In this document: piece by piece, positions 36,194-45,615 of the stretch | Layout: every line of letters begins with the position of its first letter | How positions within the stretch are numbered: position 1 is the stretch's first letter | NCBI GenBank assembly: GCA_002813895.1 | Contig: CP024912.1 | Coordinates: 2,759,836 to 2,823,835, forward strand | Length of the DNA stretch: 64,000 nucleotides | Origin: Cyanobacterium sp. HL-69 | GTDB lineage: Bacteria > Cyanobacteriota > Cyanobacteriia > Cyanobacteriales > Cyanobacteriaceae | Reading direction: 5' to 3' | Program-made: the position numbers and the translations under genes | The notes under the pieces: model-generated | What the model was told of the DNA's origin: nothing | What the model saw: only the letters and a program-made list of their open reading frames with translations | The model's database searches: none

Positions 36194-37006
36194 CTACATA
36201 TTTCTTTGTCTAAGGCGATAATCACAAAATAGTAATGTACCTCCAGACACACAGAGGGGTACAACAACTAAGTTTAGGAGGGGAATACTAATAAGACTCA
36301 AACAAATTAAACCAAATCCTGCACTACTGGGAAAACGGGCAAATACAAACTGTATTTTATGTCTAAATTTTAGTCTTCTTCTTTCGAGGGGGGCATCAAA
36401 AAAATCTAAGCAGATGATTAAAACGGTTAGGGATAATCCTCCGATACCTGAGATTAAATTACCAAAAGCGGGGATAAAGTTGAGTAAAAATAAGGGAATA
36501 GTTCCTAAGATAATTAAGATGATTTTTTTAAGCTCAAATAACAAGGCTCTCAATATATCTTGGAAGATATTAACTTCTACTAATTCAAGATTTCCTAGTT
36601 TGATTATTTCTATATTTTCTGATAGTTTTCCATACCATGGAGAGCCTAAAATGCTACCAAATTGAACGATAATAAAACCAACTATTATAAATAATAGAAC
36701 AGTTAATACAGTCCTGATTATTACAACAAAAATTGAAGTTATGGGCAATAAAAACCCAAGGGCTTCAGGTAGTCTATTAACATAGCTAAGGGCGATCACA
36801 CTTATATTATTCTCCAGAATGTCAAAAAATAATAAACTAGGTTGTAACAACAGAAGATAAACACCTATCCCAACTACTATATTAATAAAAATAGGAACTA
36901 CTAAATACTGCAACAATTTTTTATTTTTAATAATTAATTGCAAGGCTTTAAAAGGGTATAATAAGCCATCAATAAATCCAAAACCAGTAAAAATATTTCT
37001 AAACAT
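36194..37006 (-). CDS. EI24/CysZ-type membrane protein
   Basis: A 270-residue protein with about six hydrophobic segments and the EI24 domain pattern. The N-terminus is FRNIFTGFGFIDGLLYPFKALQLIIKNKKLLQYLVVPIFIN. A charged middle section follows (GSPWYGKLSENIEIIKLGN), then LLFELKKIILIILGTIPLFLLNFIPAFGNLIS and LDFFDAPLERRRLKFRHKIQF. Bacterial relatives include CysZ, a sulfate transporter, but no cys gene is near and substrate use cannot be inferred. The frame extends to 37039; the ATG at 37006 gives the more typical start. Confidence 0.8.
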   Translation of the reverse strand: MFRNIFTGFGFIDGLLYPFKALQLIIKNKKLLQYLVVPIFINIVVGIGVYLLLLQPSLLFFDILENNISVIALSYVNRLPEALGFLLPITSIFVVIIRTVLTVLLFIIVGFIIVQFGSILGSPWYGKLSENIEIIKLGNLELVEVNIFQDILRALLFELKKIILIILGTIPLFLLNFIPAFGNLISGIGGLSLTVLIICLDFFDAPLERRRLKFRHKIQFVFARFPSSAGFGLICLSLISIPLLNLVVVPLCVSGGTLLFCDYRLRQRNM

Positions 37007-37076
37007 ATCAAAAAATAATGGTGATATATAGCGTATCAAATATCAGCATAATGTCAACTACAAAAATAGCTAACTA

Positions 37077-37105
37077 TTACATAAATTAATTTAATCACCT
37101 ATAAT
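37077..37105 (+). promoter_or_regulatory. Candidate promoter TTACAT-17-TATAAT for the downstream GTPase gene
   Basis: TTACAT (37077-37082) and a perfect TATAAT (37100-37105) are 17 bp apart. The predicted start near 37112 would give a leader of about 140 nt before the GTPase ATG at 37252. Confidence 0.45.
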
Positions 37106-37251
37106 TTAACTTACCAATAATTTTTCCTAAGTAGTATTGATAAAACAAAAGTGATGTTAATAATAATCTATTCAAAATAAACACTACACTATAACTTTTC
37201 AAACATAAAAATTCTAACATAACCCCTAAAAACTACTACCTTCCCAAAGCT

Positions 37252-38886
37252 ATGCGCCTGTCTCGTCTTGTAACCATTGTTATCGGCTTAAGTATAATTT
37301 TCGGCTTAATGCTGTGGTTAGTTAGTGCGTTATCTCGATTGTATAGCGAAATTTCTTGGACAAGTCCACTACTCGCAAACTTTTTAGTGTTTGTTCTGAT
37401 TTTATTGTTAATATTTTTTATTGGTATCTTTCTTTATTATTTTGGCATTATCCCCAGCGACAAAACCAGTCGAACTTCCAGAGGAAAACGAAAAAGACAG
37501 CGCCCCTTACCCGCTCTTCCTGCCCAAAAAAACGAGATTGCCTCAGAAACTATTAGGGCAGTAAAAAAACAAGTCGCCCAAATTCAAGATGAAGTCAGCC
37601 AAAAGGCTTTATTAGAAAAATCGCAACAAATTGAGGCAGACTTTACCACAGGAAAATTAAAAGTAGCTGTATTTGGCACGGGTAGTGCTGGAAAAACATC
37701 CCTTGTAAATGCTTTAATCGGGGAAATGGTGGGGGAAATTCAAGCCAGTATTGGCACTACCACCGAAGGAGTAACCCATTCTCTCAAGTTGCCTTCTGCT
37801 AACCGAGAAATATTGATTACTGATACCCCCGGTATTTTGGAAATGGGCGCCCCGGGGGAAATTCGAGAGCAATTAGCGAGGCAATTAGCCACGGAGGCGG
37901 ATTTGTTACTGTTTGTGTGTGACAATGACTTGAGGGCTTCGGAGTTTAAACCTTTGGAGGCTTTGGCAACCATCGGCAAAAGGTCATTATTAGTTTTCAA
38001 TAAAATTGATTTATATTCAGAAGAAGAACAAGGAATTATTTTAAGTAGTCTTCAGCAGAGGGTGGCGAGGTTTATTCCTAGTAATGATGTCATCCAAGCC
38101 TGCGCTAATCCTCAGCCTGTGCAGTTTTCGGCGGATGAAATGATTCAGCCTGATGTGGAGGTGGATAATGTCATTAAACGTTTGGCGGCTATCTGTCGGG
38201 CGGAGGGGGATGATTTGTTGGCGGATAATATTTTGTTGCAGTCGCAAAGGTTGGGGGAGGAGGCGAGAAAGTTGATTGCCCAACAACGTAGCCGGGAAGC
38301 GGATAAGATTATCACTCGTTATCAGTGGATTGGGGCGGGGGTGGTGGCTTGTACTCCTGTGCCTGTGGTGGATATGTTGGCAGCAGCGGCGGTAAATGCT
38401 CAGATGGTGGTAGAAATAGGACAGGTTTATGGTTGTGAAATTAATAGCGATCGCGGCCGGGATTTAGCGGTATCCTTAGGTAAAACTTTAGTTAGTTTGG
38501 GGGTGGTAAAGGGCGCTGTGGAGTTGGTGGCGAGGGCGCTACAATTAACTCTCGCGACTTATGTGGTGGGAAAAGCTATTCAGGGGGTGAGTGCGGCTTA
38601 TCTGACTCGCATTGCTGGTAAGAGTTTTGTAGAATATTTTAGCCATGATCAAGATTGGGGTGACGGTGGTATTACAGAAGTAGTGCAAAGACAGTTTAAA
38701 CTTAGTCGCAAGGACGAGTTTATTAAGGCTTTTGTCCAAGATGCGATCGCACGAGTAATTGAACCCATTAAGGATACTCTAGAAGAAAATTTTGATAATA
38801 GTGATTATCCTGAGCAAAGTAATGATGTTTATTTTGATGATGATGGCTGGGGAAATGGTAATCTTAAAAAGGATGATTGGTGGTAA
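37252..38886 (+). CDS. Membrane-anchored DUF697-type GTPase
   Basis: A 544-residue paralogue of the GTPase at 16835-18298, with two added N-terminal membrane helices (about residues 7-27 and 40-65) and a basic segment RGKRKRQRPLPALP. The GTPase domain has G1 GTGSAGKTS (142-150), G3 DTPGILEMGAPGE and G4 NKID. The DUF697 domain follows (GVVACTPVPVVDMLAAAAVNAQMVVEIGQVYG), and the tail is acidic and Trp-rich (DVYFDDDGWGNGNLKKDDWW). Such proteins are widespread in cyanobacteria and of unknown role, possibly in thylakoid or envelope membrane dynamics (inference). AATTGAGAATTG-type repeats follow the stop. Confidence 0.87.
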   Translation: MRLSRLVTIVIGLSIIFGLMLWLVSALSRLYSEISWTSPLLANFLVFVLILLLIFFIGIFLYYFGIIPSDKTSRTSRGKRKRQRPLPALPAQKNEIASETIRAVKKQVAQIQDEVSQKALLEKSQQIEADFTTGKLKVAVFGTGSAGKTSLVNALIGEMVGEIQASIGTTTEGVTHSLKLPSANREILITDTPGILEMGAPGEIREQLARQLATEADLLLFVCDNDLRASEFKPLEALATIGKRSLLVFNKIDLYSEEEQGIILSSLQQRVARFIPSNDVIQACANPQPVQFSADEMIQPDVEVDNVIKRLAAICRAEGDDLLADNILLQSQRLGEEARKLIAQQRSREADKIITRYQWIGAGVVACTPVPVVDMLAAAAVNAQMVVEIGQVYGCEINSDRGRDLAVSLGKTLVSLGVVKGAVELVARALQLTLATYVVGKAIQGVSAAYLTRIAGKSFVEYFSHDQDWGDGGITEVVQRQFKLSRKDEFIKAFVQDAIARVIEPIKDTLEENFDNSDYPEQSNDVYFDDDGWGNGNLKKDDWW

Positions 38887-38996
38887 TAACAATTGAGAAT
38901 TGATGATGGATAATTGACAATAAAAATTAGATGTTTCAGCTTACTAAAGTCTTTAATTTATTAATCTTATTTCTGTTTAATTCTAACTCTGAAACC

Positions 38997-39920
38997 TTAG
39001 TTATTTATCCAGTTTGCGAAGTATTTTAAATTGTTTATTTGTCCCTGATTTAAGCTATTTTTATTAATTAAAAACCAGTAAGAAGTAAGCAAAGGATAGG
39101 TAAAATTATCGGAATTACTATAATTTATATTTTCTTTATTTAAGCGGTTAGTATTACCAACAAAATGAGAGACATTAGGAGTAATAAAGTTACCAAAATC
39201 ATTTTCTAATTTAGCAATATTTAGTTCATTTTCCCTTGCAATGGGATATTCTACATAGCTAATTGCCCCATCTACTTGTTTTAGGGTAGAAACTATAGCC
39301 TCACTGCCCCTTGCACTGATTCCCATTTCCCACGGGATAGTTTTTGTTTCTCCTATGTTTTGTTTCCATTCATCGCTAATGGAGCTTAAATATTTACTAA
39401 AATATAAATTTGTCCCGCTATTATTGCCATGAAAAATTACTTTTATTTTTTTGCTTTCCGTGGCTCCTAATTCTTGCCAATCAGTTATTTTACCAGTAAA
39501 AATATTAGCTAATTGTTCTTTTGTTAGTTGTAAATTATCGATTTGTTGATGATTATAAATAAGGGCGACCGCACTTAACCCCAGATGAAATGATAAAATA
39601 TTATTATTAAATAATTTCAACTCTTGTTCATTAAAACTAATATCAGTAATAGCAAAATCAATAGAGCCTTTTTTTAATTTATCAAGAAGAATATCACTAC
39701 TATAAATAGAATTATATTTTATATGCAAATCAGGACTTATCTGTTCGTATTCACCAAACCATTGATTGATAAGAGTATCTGAAAAGTTTTCCCCCATGCC
39801 ATAAATGTGTGTGGATGGTAATTGAGAATAAAAACCCCGAGACTGACTACCCAGAAAACTGCCACAAAAACCTGTTAAAGCACCAATAAAACTTCTGCGT
39901 CCTAATCTAAAATTATTCAT
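38997..39920 (-). CDS. Phosphate-type (PstS-like) substrate-binding protein with a twin-arginine-like signal
   Basis: A 307-residue periplasmic binding protein. The N-terminus FRLGRRSFIGALTGFCGSFLGSQSRG contains a twin-arginine pair before a hydrophobic stretch, suggesting Tat export. The mature part has the PBP-like fold used by PstS: DFAITDISFNEQELK, LSAVALIYNHQQIDNLQLTKEQLANIFTGKITDW, VIFHGNNSGTNLYFSKYL and DGAISYVEYPIARE. The GKITDW and SGT motifs are typical of phosphate-binding members. No pstCAB genes are nearby, so it may serve as a sensor or work with a distant transporter. Confidence 0.82.
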   Translation of the reverse strand: MNNFRLGRRSFIGALTGFCGSFLGSQSRGFYSQLPSTHIYGMGENFSDTLINQWFGEYEQISPDLHIKYNSIYSSDILLDKLKKGSIDFAITDISFNEQELKLFNNNILSFHLGLSAVALIYNHQQIDNLQLTKEQLANIFTGKITDWQELGATESKKIKVIFHGNNSGTNLYFSKYLSSISDEWKQNIGETKTIPWEMGISARGSEAIVSTLKQVDGAISYVEYPIARENELNIAKLENDFGNFITPNVSHFVGNTNRLNKENINYSNSDNFTYPLLTSYWFLINKNSLNQGQINNLKYFANWINN

Positions 39921-40152
39921 CTAAATAAAATCTAGTTATTTTTCAATTTATTGTGGCGTATAGCTTTTTTGTAGCCATAGACTAGGTATATATTAGAAGA
40001 AGATGAGATAATATAAATTAAGAAATAGTTAAAAGCAGTTTAATTTTTTATTAACTTTATTTTTTAGTTAGCAAACTCTATATTCATTTTATAAAAATAT
40101 ATTTTACTCCTCGAACAAAATTTAATTAACAATTATCAAAAAAAATAAAAAT

Positions 40153-40734
40153 ATGGATTATTTAAATATATTAGAATCTGCTGTTATAAGCAAAAATAAA
40201 AAGCCAAATGGTGAATTAGTGTATGAGGCATTATTAAGTGCTGAAAAAGAAAATCGGAAAGAAAGTATTAAATATAATTTTGAACAACTCTGGGGAGAAT
40301 GGTGCCTAACTTTCATCACAGGTACAAAAAACAGTCAAAAAAAGATGGGAGGATTACTAGGCAAAGGCTTTTATCTTCCTTCACTGGCAAAAATAACCAT
40401 ATCCTATAGTGCAAACTCCGATAATCCAGAATCTTTACAAGGTAGGGTGGCAAATAAAGTAAATGTTGGTTTAGTTACTTTTATTATCTCTGGCCCCATT
40501 AAATATGTAGAGAAAAGAAATATTATGGCTTTTGATTTCAATCATTTATCCATGTCCATTTTAGGCAATAAATTATACGAACAAGAGGTAAGAGGTGGAG
40601 TTAAAAGTGAACCTGAATTTTATACAAATAGTATTAGTAAACAAGCCTTTTTTAGCTATTTTTTAGTAACAGAAAATTTTATTGCTGCCAGAGGTAGGGG
40701 GGGAGGTTTAGCTTTGTGGAAAAAGGAGGGGTAA
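40153..40734 (+). CDS. Conserved cyanobacterial protein resembling plastid lipid-associated (fibrillin-type) proteins
   Basis: A 193-residue soluble protein with no signal peptide. The core EQLWGEWCLTFITGTKNSQ, then VGLVTFIISGPIKYVEKRNIMAFDFNHLSMSILG, and the Gly/Arg-rich end FIAARGRGGGLALWKK recall a cyanobacterial family with a PAP/fibrillin-like beta-barrel plan, whose members associate with thylakoid lipids and carotenoids. I rate that resemblance as moderate. The gene is monocistronic, with a 232-bp divergent region upstream and trpS 105 bp downstream. Confidence 0.6.
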   Translation: MDYLNILESAVISKNKKPNGELVYEALLSAEKENRKESIKYNFEQLWGEWCLTFITGTKNSQKKMGGLLGKGFYLPSLAKITISYSANSDNPESLQGRVANKVNVGLVTFIISGPIKYVEKRNIMAFDFNHLSMSILGNKLYEQEVRGGVKSEPEFYTNSISKQAFFSYFLVTENFIAARGRGGGLALWKKEG

Positions 40735-40799
40735 TCATTAAATCATAGGGCAACAACCTTAAACGGTGGTCAAAAATCTTAAAAAGTCTTAATAAATGC

Positions 40800-40805
40800 T
40801 ATAAT
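40800..40805 (+). promoter_or_regulatory. Candidate -10 element TATAAT of trpS
   Basis: A perfect TATAAT lies 34 bp before the trpS ATG. The -35 region at the right distance (TCTTAA) is a poor match, so the promoter may depend on an activator or be moderate in strength. Confidence 0.4.
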
Positions 40806-40839
40806 TTGCCACTGGGTAGTTACATAAATTCTAAGTATA

Positions 40840-41844
40840 ATGAGCAAAAAGCGTATTTTATCAGGGGTACAACCTACAGGAAATTTACACATCGGTAATT
40901 ATTTAGGGGCAATTCGTAACTGGGTAGAGATGCAACCCCAGTATGATAACTTTTTTTGTGTGGTGGATCTCCATGCCATTACTGTACCCCATGATCCCAC
41001 GGTTTTAGCCCAAGATACTTACAACATTGCGGCGTTGTATTTAGCCTGTGGTATTGATTTAAGTTACTCTACTATTTTTGTCCAATCCCATGTGACTGCC
41101 CATAGTGAGTTGGCATGGTTACTAAATTGTGTTACTCCTCTAAATTGGTTGGAGAGGATGATTCAGTTTAAGGAAAAAGCCATTAAACAAGGGGAAAATG
41201 TCAGCGTTGGTTTATTAGATTATCCTATTTTGATGGCATCGGATATTTTGTTGTATGATGCGGATCAAGTACCCGTGGGAGAAGACCAAAAACAACATTT
41301 AGAGTTAACCCGTGACATTGCGATACGTTTTAATGATCGTTTTGCAACAGAAGAATCTCCTGTTTTAAAAGTTCCTGAGCCTTTGATTCGTAAGGAAGGG
41401 GCGAGGGTAATGAGTTTGGCGGATGGTACGAAAAAGATGTCTAAGTCTGATCCTTCTGATTTGAGTCGTATTAGTCTTTTAGATTCTGCTGATATGATCA
41501 AGAAAAAGATTAAGAAGTGTAAAACTGATCCTACCATGGGTTTGGCGTTTGATCCGGCTCGTCCTGAGTGTAATAATTTACTGGGTTTATATACTATTTT
41601 CTCTGGTAAGACAAAGGAGGAAGTAGCGGTTGAATGTGCTGATATGGGGTGGGGTAAGTTTAAGCCTTTGTTGACTGAGGCGACGATTGAAGCCTTGACT
41701 CCTATTCAGACTAAGTATGCGGAAATTGTGGCGGAAAAGGGTTATCTTGATTCTGTATTAAAGGATGGTAAGGATAAGGCTGGGGAAGTGGCAGGGGCTA
41801 CCCTCAAAAGGGTAAAAGAGGCTCTTGGTTTTTTGATTGGTTAA
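40840..41844 (+). CDS. trpS: Tryptophanyl-tRNA synthetase
   Basis: Class I aminoacyl-tRNA synthetase that charges tRNA(Trp). The 334-residue product has RILSGVQPTGNLHIGNYLGAIRNW (the HIGH-equivalent HIGN), LLDYPILMASDILLYDADQVPVGEDQKQHLELTRDIA, and the KMSKS loop GTKKMSKSDPSD. Length and motifs match the bacterial enzyme. The end is followed by a CTCCCCT hairpin at 41900-41921. Identification is secure. Confidence 0.97.
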   Translation: MSKKRILSGVQPTGNLHIGNYLGAIRNWVEMQPQYDNFFCVVDLHAITVPHDPTVLAQDTYNIAALYLACGIDLSYSTIFVQSHVTAHSELAWLLNCVTPLNWLERMIQFKEKAIKQGENVSVGLLDYPILMASDILLYDADQVPVGEDQKQHLELTRDIAIRFNDRFATEESPVLKVPEPLIRKEGARVMSLADGTKKMSKSDPSDLSRISLLDSADMIKKKIKKCKTDPTMGLAFDPARPECNNLLGLYTIFSGKTKEEVAVECADMGWGKFKPLLTEATIEALTPIQTKYAEIVAEKGYLDSVLKDGKDKAGEVAGATLKRVKEALGFLIG

Positions 41845-41899
41845 TAGATATTTTTAACCTTGTGCTATAGAAACTTTATCCTATTTTTATAAAGTTGAT

Positions 41900-41921
41900 C
41901 TCCCCTACTTAATAAGGGGAG
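41900..41921. repeat. Hairpin CTCCCCT-ACTTAATA-AGGGGAG after trpS
   Basis: A perfect 7-bp stem with an 8-base loop lies about 55 bp after the trpS stop. It is followed by GGATATTATTT rather than a T-run. It belongs to the C/G-run type of intergenic repeat seen elsewhere in this window and may also aid termination. Confidence 0.5.
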
Positions 41922-42098
41922 GGATATTATTTAAAATTTTCTATAAATTATTTAGAAATTCGATCATCAAAAAAACTTTCTCAACCTCCTCTAAATTAGT
42001 GAACTTTGAATGTTAAATATCCCATTATTTTTTGCACTTTACATATTTTCAAATATTATGAAAAACTTATTTATCTACATTATTAAAAAAATATAAAA

Positions 42099-42998
42099 AT
42101 GGGAAATAATTTGTCAAAACTACAAGGTGCGATCGCCCTTAAAGAGTTTCTAATCACCGCAGAAATTACTCCTCCAAAAGGGGGAAATCCAGAAAGAATG
42201 TTAACAGTGGCAAAGGTATTAAAAAATAGAGTCCATGGGGTCAACATTACCGATGGAAGTCGTGCTGTGTTGAGGATGTCATCGGTAGCCGCATCGGCTT
42301 TATTATTAAAAGAAGGCATTGAACCTATTTGTCAAGTGACAGGGCGCGATCGCAACTCCATCGGTTTACAGGCAGATTTAATGGGGGCTTATGCCCTAGG
42401 CATTAGAAATATTTTAGCACTCACAGGAGATCCCATAAAAGCAGGGGATCATACCCAAGCTAGGGCTGTTTTTGAATTAGAGTCTATCAAATTATTAAAG
42501 TTAATTGATAAATTAAATCTAGGTTTTGATATTAATAATAAACCGTTAGTAGATGGTAATTTAGACTTATTTGCAGGGGCTGCGGTGGATCCTCAATCCA
42601 AAAGTTGGTCTGGTTTACAAAGACGTTTTGAAAAAAAATTAGAAGCAGGGGCTCAGTTTTTCCAAAGTCAATTAATCACTGATTTTGAAAAGCTAGATAA
42701 ATTTATGACCCAAATTGCTGTTAAGGGCGATCGCCCTATTTTAGCAGGAATATTCCTCTTAAAAAGTGCTAAAAACGCTTTATTTATTAATAAATATGTC
42801 CCAGGGGTAGAAATTCCAGACCACATAATTAAACGCTTAGAAAAAGCCAAAAATCCTCTCCAAGAAGGAATAAAAATTGCTTCAGAACAAGTAAAAATGG
42901 CTCAAGATATATGTCAAGGAGTCCATTTAATGGCGGTTAAAAAAGAAGAATTAATTCCCGAAATTTTAGATTTAGCAAGAATAAAACCCTTACAATAA
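42099..42998 (+). CDS. metF: Methylenetetrahydrofolate reductase family protein
   Basis: A 299-residue TIM-barrel flavoprotein that reduces 5,10-methylene-THF to 5-methyl-THF for methionine synthesis. Typical stretches: FLITAEITPPKGGNPERML at the first strand with the catalytic Glu, HGVNITDGSRAVLRMSS, EPICQVTGRDRNSIGLQADLMGAYALGIRNILALTGDP, and GAQFFQSQLITDFEKLDKFM. It belongs to the MTHFR-like branch common in cyanobacteria, which is more divergent than E. coli MetF, so the electron donor is uncertain. The gene appears monocistronic. Confidence 0.88.
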   Translation: MGNNLSKLQGAIALKEFLITAEITPPKGGNPERMLTVAKVLKNRVHGVNITDGSRAVLRMSSVAASALLLKEGIEPICQVTGRDRNSIGLQADLMGAYALGIRNILALTGDPIKAGDHTQARAVFELESIKLLKLIDKLNLGFDINNKPLVDGNLDLFAGAAVDPQSKSWSGLQRRFEKKLEAGAQFFQSQLITDFEKLDKFMTQIAVKGDRPILAGIFLLKSAKNALFINKYVPGVEIPDHIIKRLEKAKNPLQEGIKIASEQVKMAQDICQGVHLMAVKKEELIPEILDLARIKPLQ

Positions 42999-43023
42999 AC
43001 AAAATATTATTGACAAACAAAAA

Positions 43024-43860
43024 TTAACCCACCACATCAGGAAAAGAAAAAGCAGGGCTATGGGGAGTATTCTTCAACGCCACCATCAAAGCATCATGGA
43101 TTTTTCCATTGGTAGCTAAAATGCGCCCTGTTTGAATGTCGAAATCTGTACCATCATAGGCGGTAATATACCCCCCCGCTTCTCTCACGATTACCACCCC
43201 CGCGAGTAAATCCCAGGGGCTTAACCCCCTTTCCCAATAACCGTCTAATCTTCCCCCTGCCATCTCACACAAATCGAGGGAAGCACTTCCAGCCCTTCTT
43301 ACCCCTTGAGTTAGGTGGGTAAGATAGCAAAATTCGGCGTAATTATTATCGTCAGTTTCCCGTCTATCGTAGGCAAATCCTGTCACTAGTAAACTATCTT
43401 TTAATTCCTCTGTGTTGGACACCCTGACGGGTTTGCCGTTGAGGGTTGCCCCTAATCCTTTACCAGCACACCATAATTCTTCTTTCATAGGGTTATAAAC
43501 CACTCCCACGGAGGGGATGCCGTCAATATTTAGACCGATGGAAACAGCTGCTTGAGGGTAGCCATGGGCATAGTTGGTGGTGCCGTCTAGGGGATCAATT
43601 ACCCATTGATATTTGTGGTTTTGATTGCCACTTTTTCCTGATTCTTCAGCAAAAATAGCGTGATTGGGGCAGTGTCTTTGTATGACTTTTATTACTTGCG
43701 CTTCGGATTCCTTATCTACTTGGGTGACAAGATCACCTGATCTACCTTTTTGGGCGATCGCCAATTGTTTCCCCCAATAGTGACTGAGTACAGCCCCCCC
43801 AGCCCTTGCGGCTAATAGGGCAATATCGAGATAAATAGAAATAGATTCTTTAGCAGTCAT
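43024..43860 (-). CDS. Inositol monophosphatase family protein
   Basis: A 278-residue Mg2+-dependent, Li+-sensitive-type phosphatase. Metal-binding motifs: the Glu pair in AIFAEESGKSG, WVIDPLDGTTNYAHGYPQAAVSIG, and the C-terminal SPWDLLAGVVIVREAGGYI. The family includes inositol-1-phosphatase (SuhB), histidinol-phosphatase and fructose-1,6-bisphosphatase activities, and sequence alone does not separate them. The N-terminal ATG is preceded by TTGATAATGGATAATTGAG repeat DNA. It follows the low-Mr phosphatase gene on the same strand, 66 bp apart. Confidence 0.88.
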   Translation of the reverse strand: MTAKESISIYLDIALLAARAGGAVLSHYWGKQLAIAQKGRSGDLVTQVDKESEAQVIKVIQRHCPNHAIFAEESGKSGNQNHKYQWVIDPLDGTTNYAHGYPQAAVSIGLNIDGIPSVGVVYNPMKEELWCAGKGLGATLNGKPVRVSNTEELKDSLLVTGFAYDRRETDDNNYAEFCYLTHLTQGVRRAGSASLDLCEMAGGRLDGYWERGLSPWDLLAGVVIVREAGGYITAYDGTDFDIQTGRILATNGKIHDALMVALKNTPHSPAFSFPDVVG

Positions 43861-43926
43861 TTTGTTAATTGATAATGGATAATTGAGAATAAAACAAAGA
43901 TTTAAAGATTATTATTTTTGCCTTAA

Positions 43927-44406
43927 TCAGTTGATACTATATTCTCTTTTCACATAGTCTAATAAACCTTCACAGGAATCAAGTAACAAATCAATCACAT
44001 AATCAAAACCCGATTCTCCACCATAATAGGGATCTGGTACTTCTGTATCAGTATGATGGGAAGCAAAATCACACATTAACTTAATTTTGTCTCGATATTT
44101 ACCCTTCAAATCCAAAGATAAAATATCATGATAATTAGCCTTATCCATAGCTAAAATTAAATCAAAATATTCTAGGTCAAAATCTTCAATTTGTCTTGCT
44201 TTTCCTACTAATTTAATGTCTCTTTTTTTCGCAGCTTCTCTCATACGAGCATCAGGAGGAGAACCAATATGATAACGAGATGTTCCCGCCGAATCGCAGG
44301 TTATTTTATCTTGTAAACCTTCTTTTTCTATGAGATGAATCATAATATTTTCCGCTGAGGGCGATCGGCAAATATTACCTAAACAGACGAATAATAACTT
44401 AACCAT
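43927..44406 (-). CDS. Low molecular weight protein-tyrosine phosphatase
   Basis: A 159-residue cytosolic phosphatase. The P-loop CLGNICRSPSAE has the nucleophile C8 and R14-S15, and the general acid Asp sits in VPDPYYGGESGFDYVIDLL near residue 125. The family reverses tyrosine phosphorylation (for example of exopolysaccharide kinases) or acts on arginine phosphate; which applies here is unknown. All catalytic residues are present, so it should be active. Confidence 0.92.
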   Translation of the reverse strand: MVKLLFVCLGNICRSPSAENIMIHLIEKEGLQDKITCDSAGTSRYHIGSPPDARMREAAKKRDIKLVGKARQIEDFDLEYFDLILAMDKANYHDILSLDLKGKYRDKIKLMCDFASHHTDTEVPDPYYGGESGFDYVIDLLLDSCEGLLDYVKREYSIN

Positions 44407-44482
44407 AATAAAACAAAAATTTTAATAATCTCATCAAAATCAAGGGCTGAAAAATGTTCAGCCCCCATCATCGACTATTTAC

Positions 44483-44827
44483 CTACATTCCAGGAAGTCC
44501 AAAACTACCAGTTAACTCTTCCATTCTCTCGCGCATAGTCTCAGTGGATTTTTGATAGGCATCTTTATAAGCAGCGGTAACATTTGCAGATAAAGCCTCT
44601 GAACCATTAGCCAAAGCCTCATCCTTAATTTCTACTTTCAAAGGCTCTTGATTTCCGCTCATGGTGACAATCACTAAACCATCTTCGCTTTGTCCCTGAA
44701 TTTCCATGGTTTCTAGTTCTTGTTGAAGCTGTTTTGCTCCCTCTTGCACTTGTTGGGCTTTTTTGAAGGCTTCCGCAAGTTCCTTCATTTTACCTAAGCC
44801 TAGTCCAAATCCTTTTCCTTGTGCCAT
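44483..44827 (-). CDS. YbaB/EbfC family nucleoid-associated protein
   Basis: A 114-residue dimeric DNA-binding protein that coats the nucleoid. Visible are a Gly-rich start ([26 protein letters not shown]), the helix [43 protein letters not shown], and a C-terminal helix with [20 protein letters not shown]. In many bacteria ybaB sits with dnaX and recR; here it is followed by the phosphatase gene 76 bp downstream, so it is not in the usual setting. Confidence 0.92.
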   Translation of the reverse strand: MAQGKGFGLGLGKMKELAEAFKKAQQVQEGAKQLQQELETMEIQGQSEDGLVIVTMSGNQEPLKVEIKDEALANGSEALSANVTAAYKDAYQKSTETMRERMEELTGSFGLPGM

Positions 44828-45022
44828 ATTTATATACTCTTTTTACATTAACAATAGAATAACAAACAAATTTTAACACTACCTTACCCCTGTTCGATGC
44901 TTATATTGTCTTTTAGGATAGGAAATTGAGAAAACAATAGAGAATAAATAATTGCAATTAAGGTTATAAAATATCAATAAATTATCAATTATTTACCCTT
45001 TTTTTACAAACTAAATATGTTT

Positions 45023-45571
45023 TTAAACAAAAAACAGACGGCAAATATAAACAGCACTAAAAATGCCAACCACATCAGCGATTAACCCAGCAAAGAGGGC
45101 ATGGCGTACTCTCTTGATGCCCACGGAGCCAAAATACACTGCTAAGATGTAAAAAGTTGTTTCTGTCGAGCCATACATGGTGGCGGCAATTTTACTAATG
45201 AGAGAATCTGGTCCGTAGGTTTCTACCAAGTCACTGAGTAACCCAAATGAGCCTCCCCCAGAAAGAGGGCGCATAATAGCGAGGAGTAAATTTTCGGGGG
45301 GAAAACCTAGCACGGACAACACGGGGGATAGAATATTAAGCATGATGTCTAATGCCCCACTAGCTCGAAACATACCGATGGCAACGAGAATGGCTACCAG
45401 GTAGGGAATGATTTGAATGGCGATGGTGAAGCCATCTTTGGCGCCTTCGGTGAATACTTCATAAACTTTGACTTTTTTAAACACGAGGGCATAGAAGGGA
45501 ATGCCCATTAAAAGAAGGGGAATTATATATTTGGCGGTGGTGTTAAATATGTCGGCAATGGATTCAATCAT
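45023..45571 (-). CDS. SpmB-like membrane protein (nucleoside-recognition domain)
   Basis: A 182-residue protein with about five hydrophobic segments and the Gate/nucleoside-recognition pattern: ITIAIQIIPYLVAILVAIGMFRASGALDIML, PPENLLLAIMRPLSGGGSFGLLSDLVETYGPDSLISKIAATMYGSTETTFYILAVYFGSVGIKR. This matches Bacillus SpmB, named for spore maturation, but homologues are common in non-sporulating bacteria, including cyanobacteria, and their substrate is unknown. It pairs with the SpmA-like gene 117 bp upstream. A palindrome lies in the gap between the two. Confidence 0.85.
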   Translation of the reverse strand: MIESIADIFNTTAKYIIPLLLMGIPFYALVFKKVKVYEVFTEGAKDGFTIAIQIIPYLVAILVAIGMFRASGALDIMLNILSPVLSVLGFPPENLLLAIMRPLSGGGSFGLLSDLVETYGPDSLISKIAATMYGSTETTFYILAVYFGSVGIKRVRHALFAGLIADVVGIFSAVYICRLFFV

Positions 45572-45615
45572 TATTTTGGTGTTGTTAAATTGATTTTAAT
45601 TTGGTTTATTGTCAA

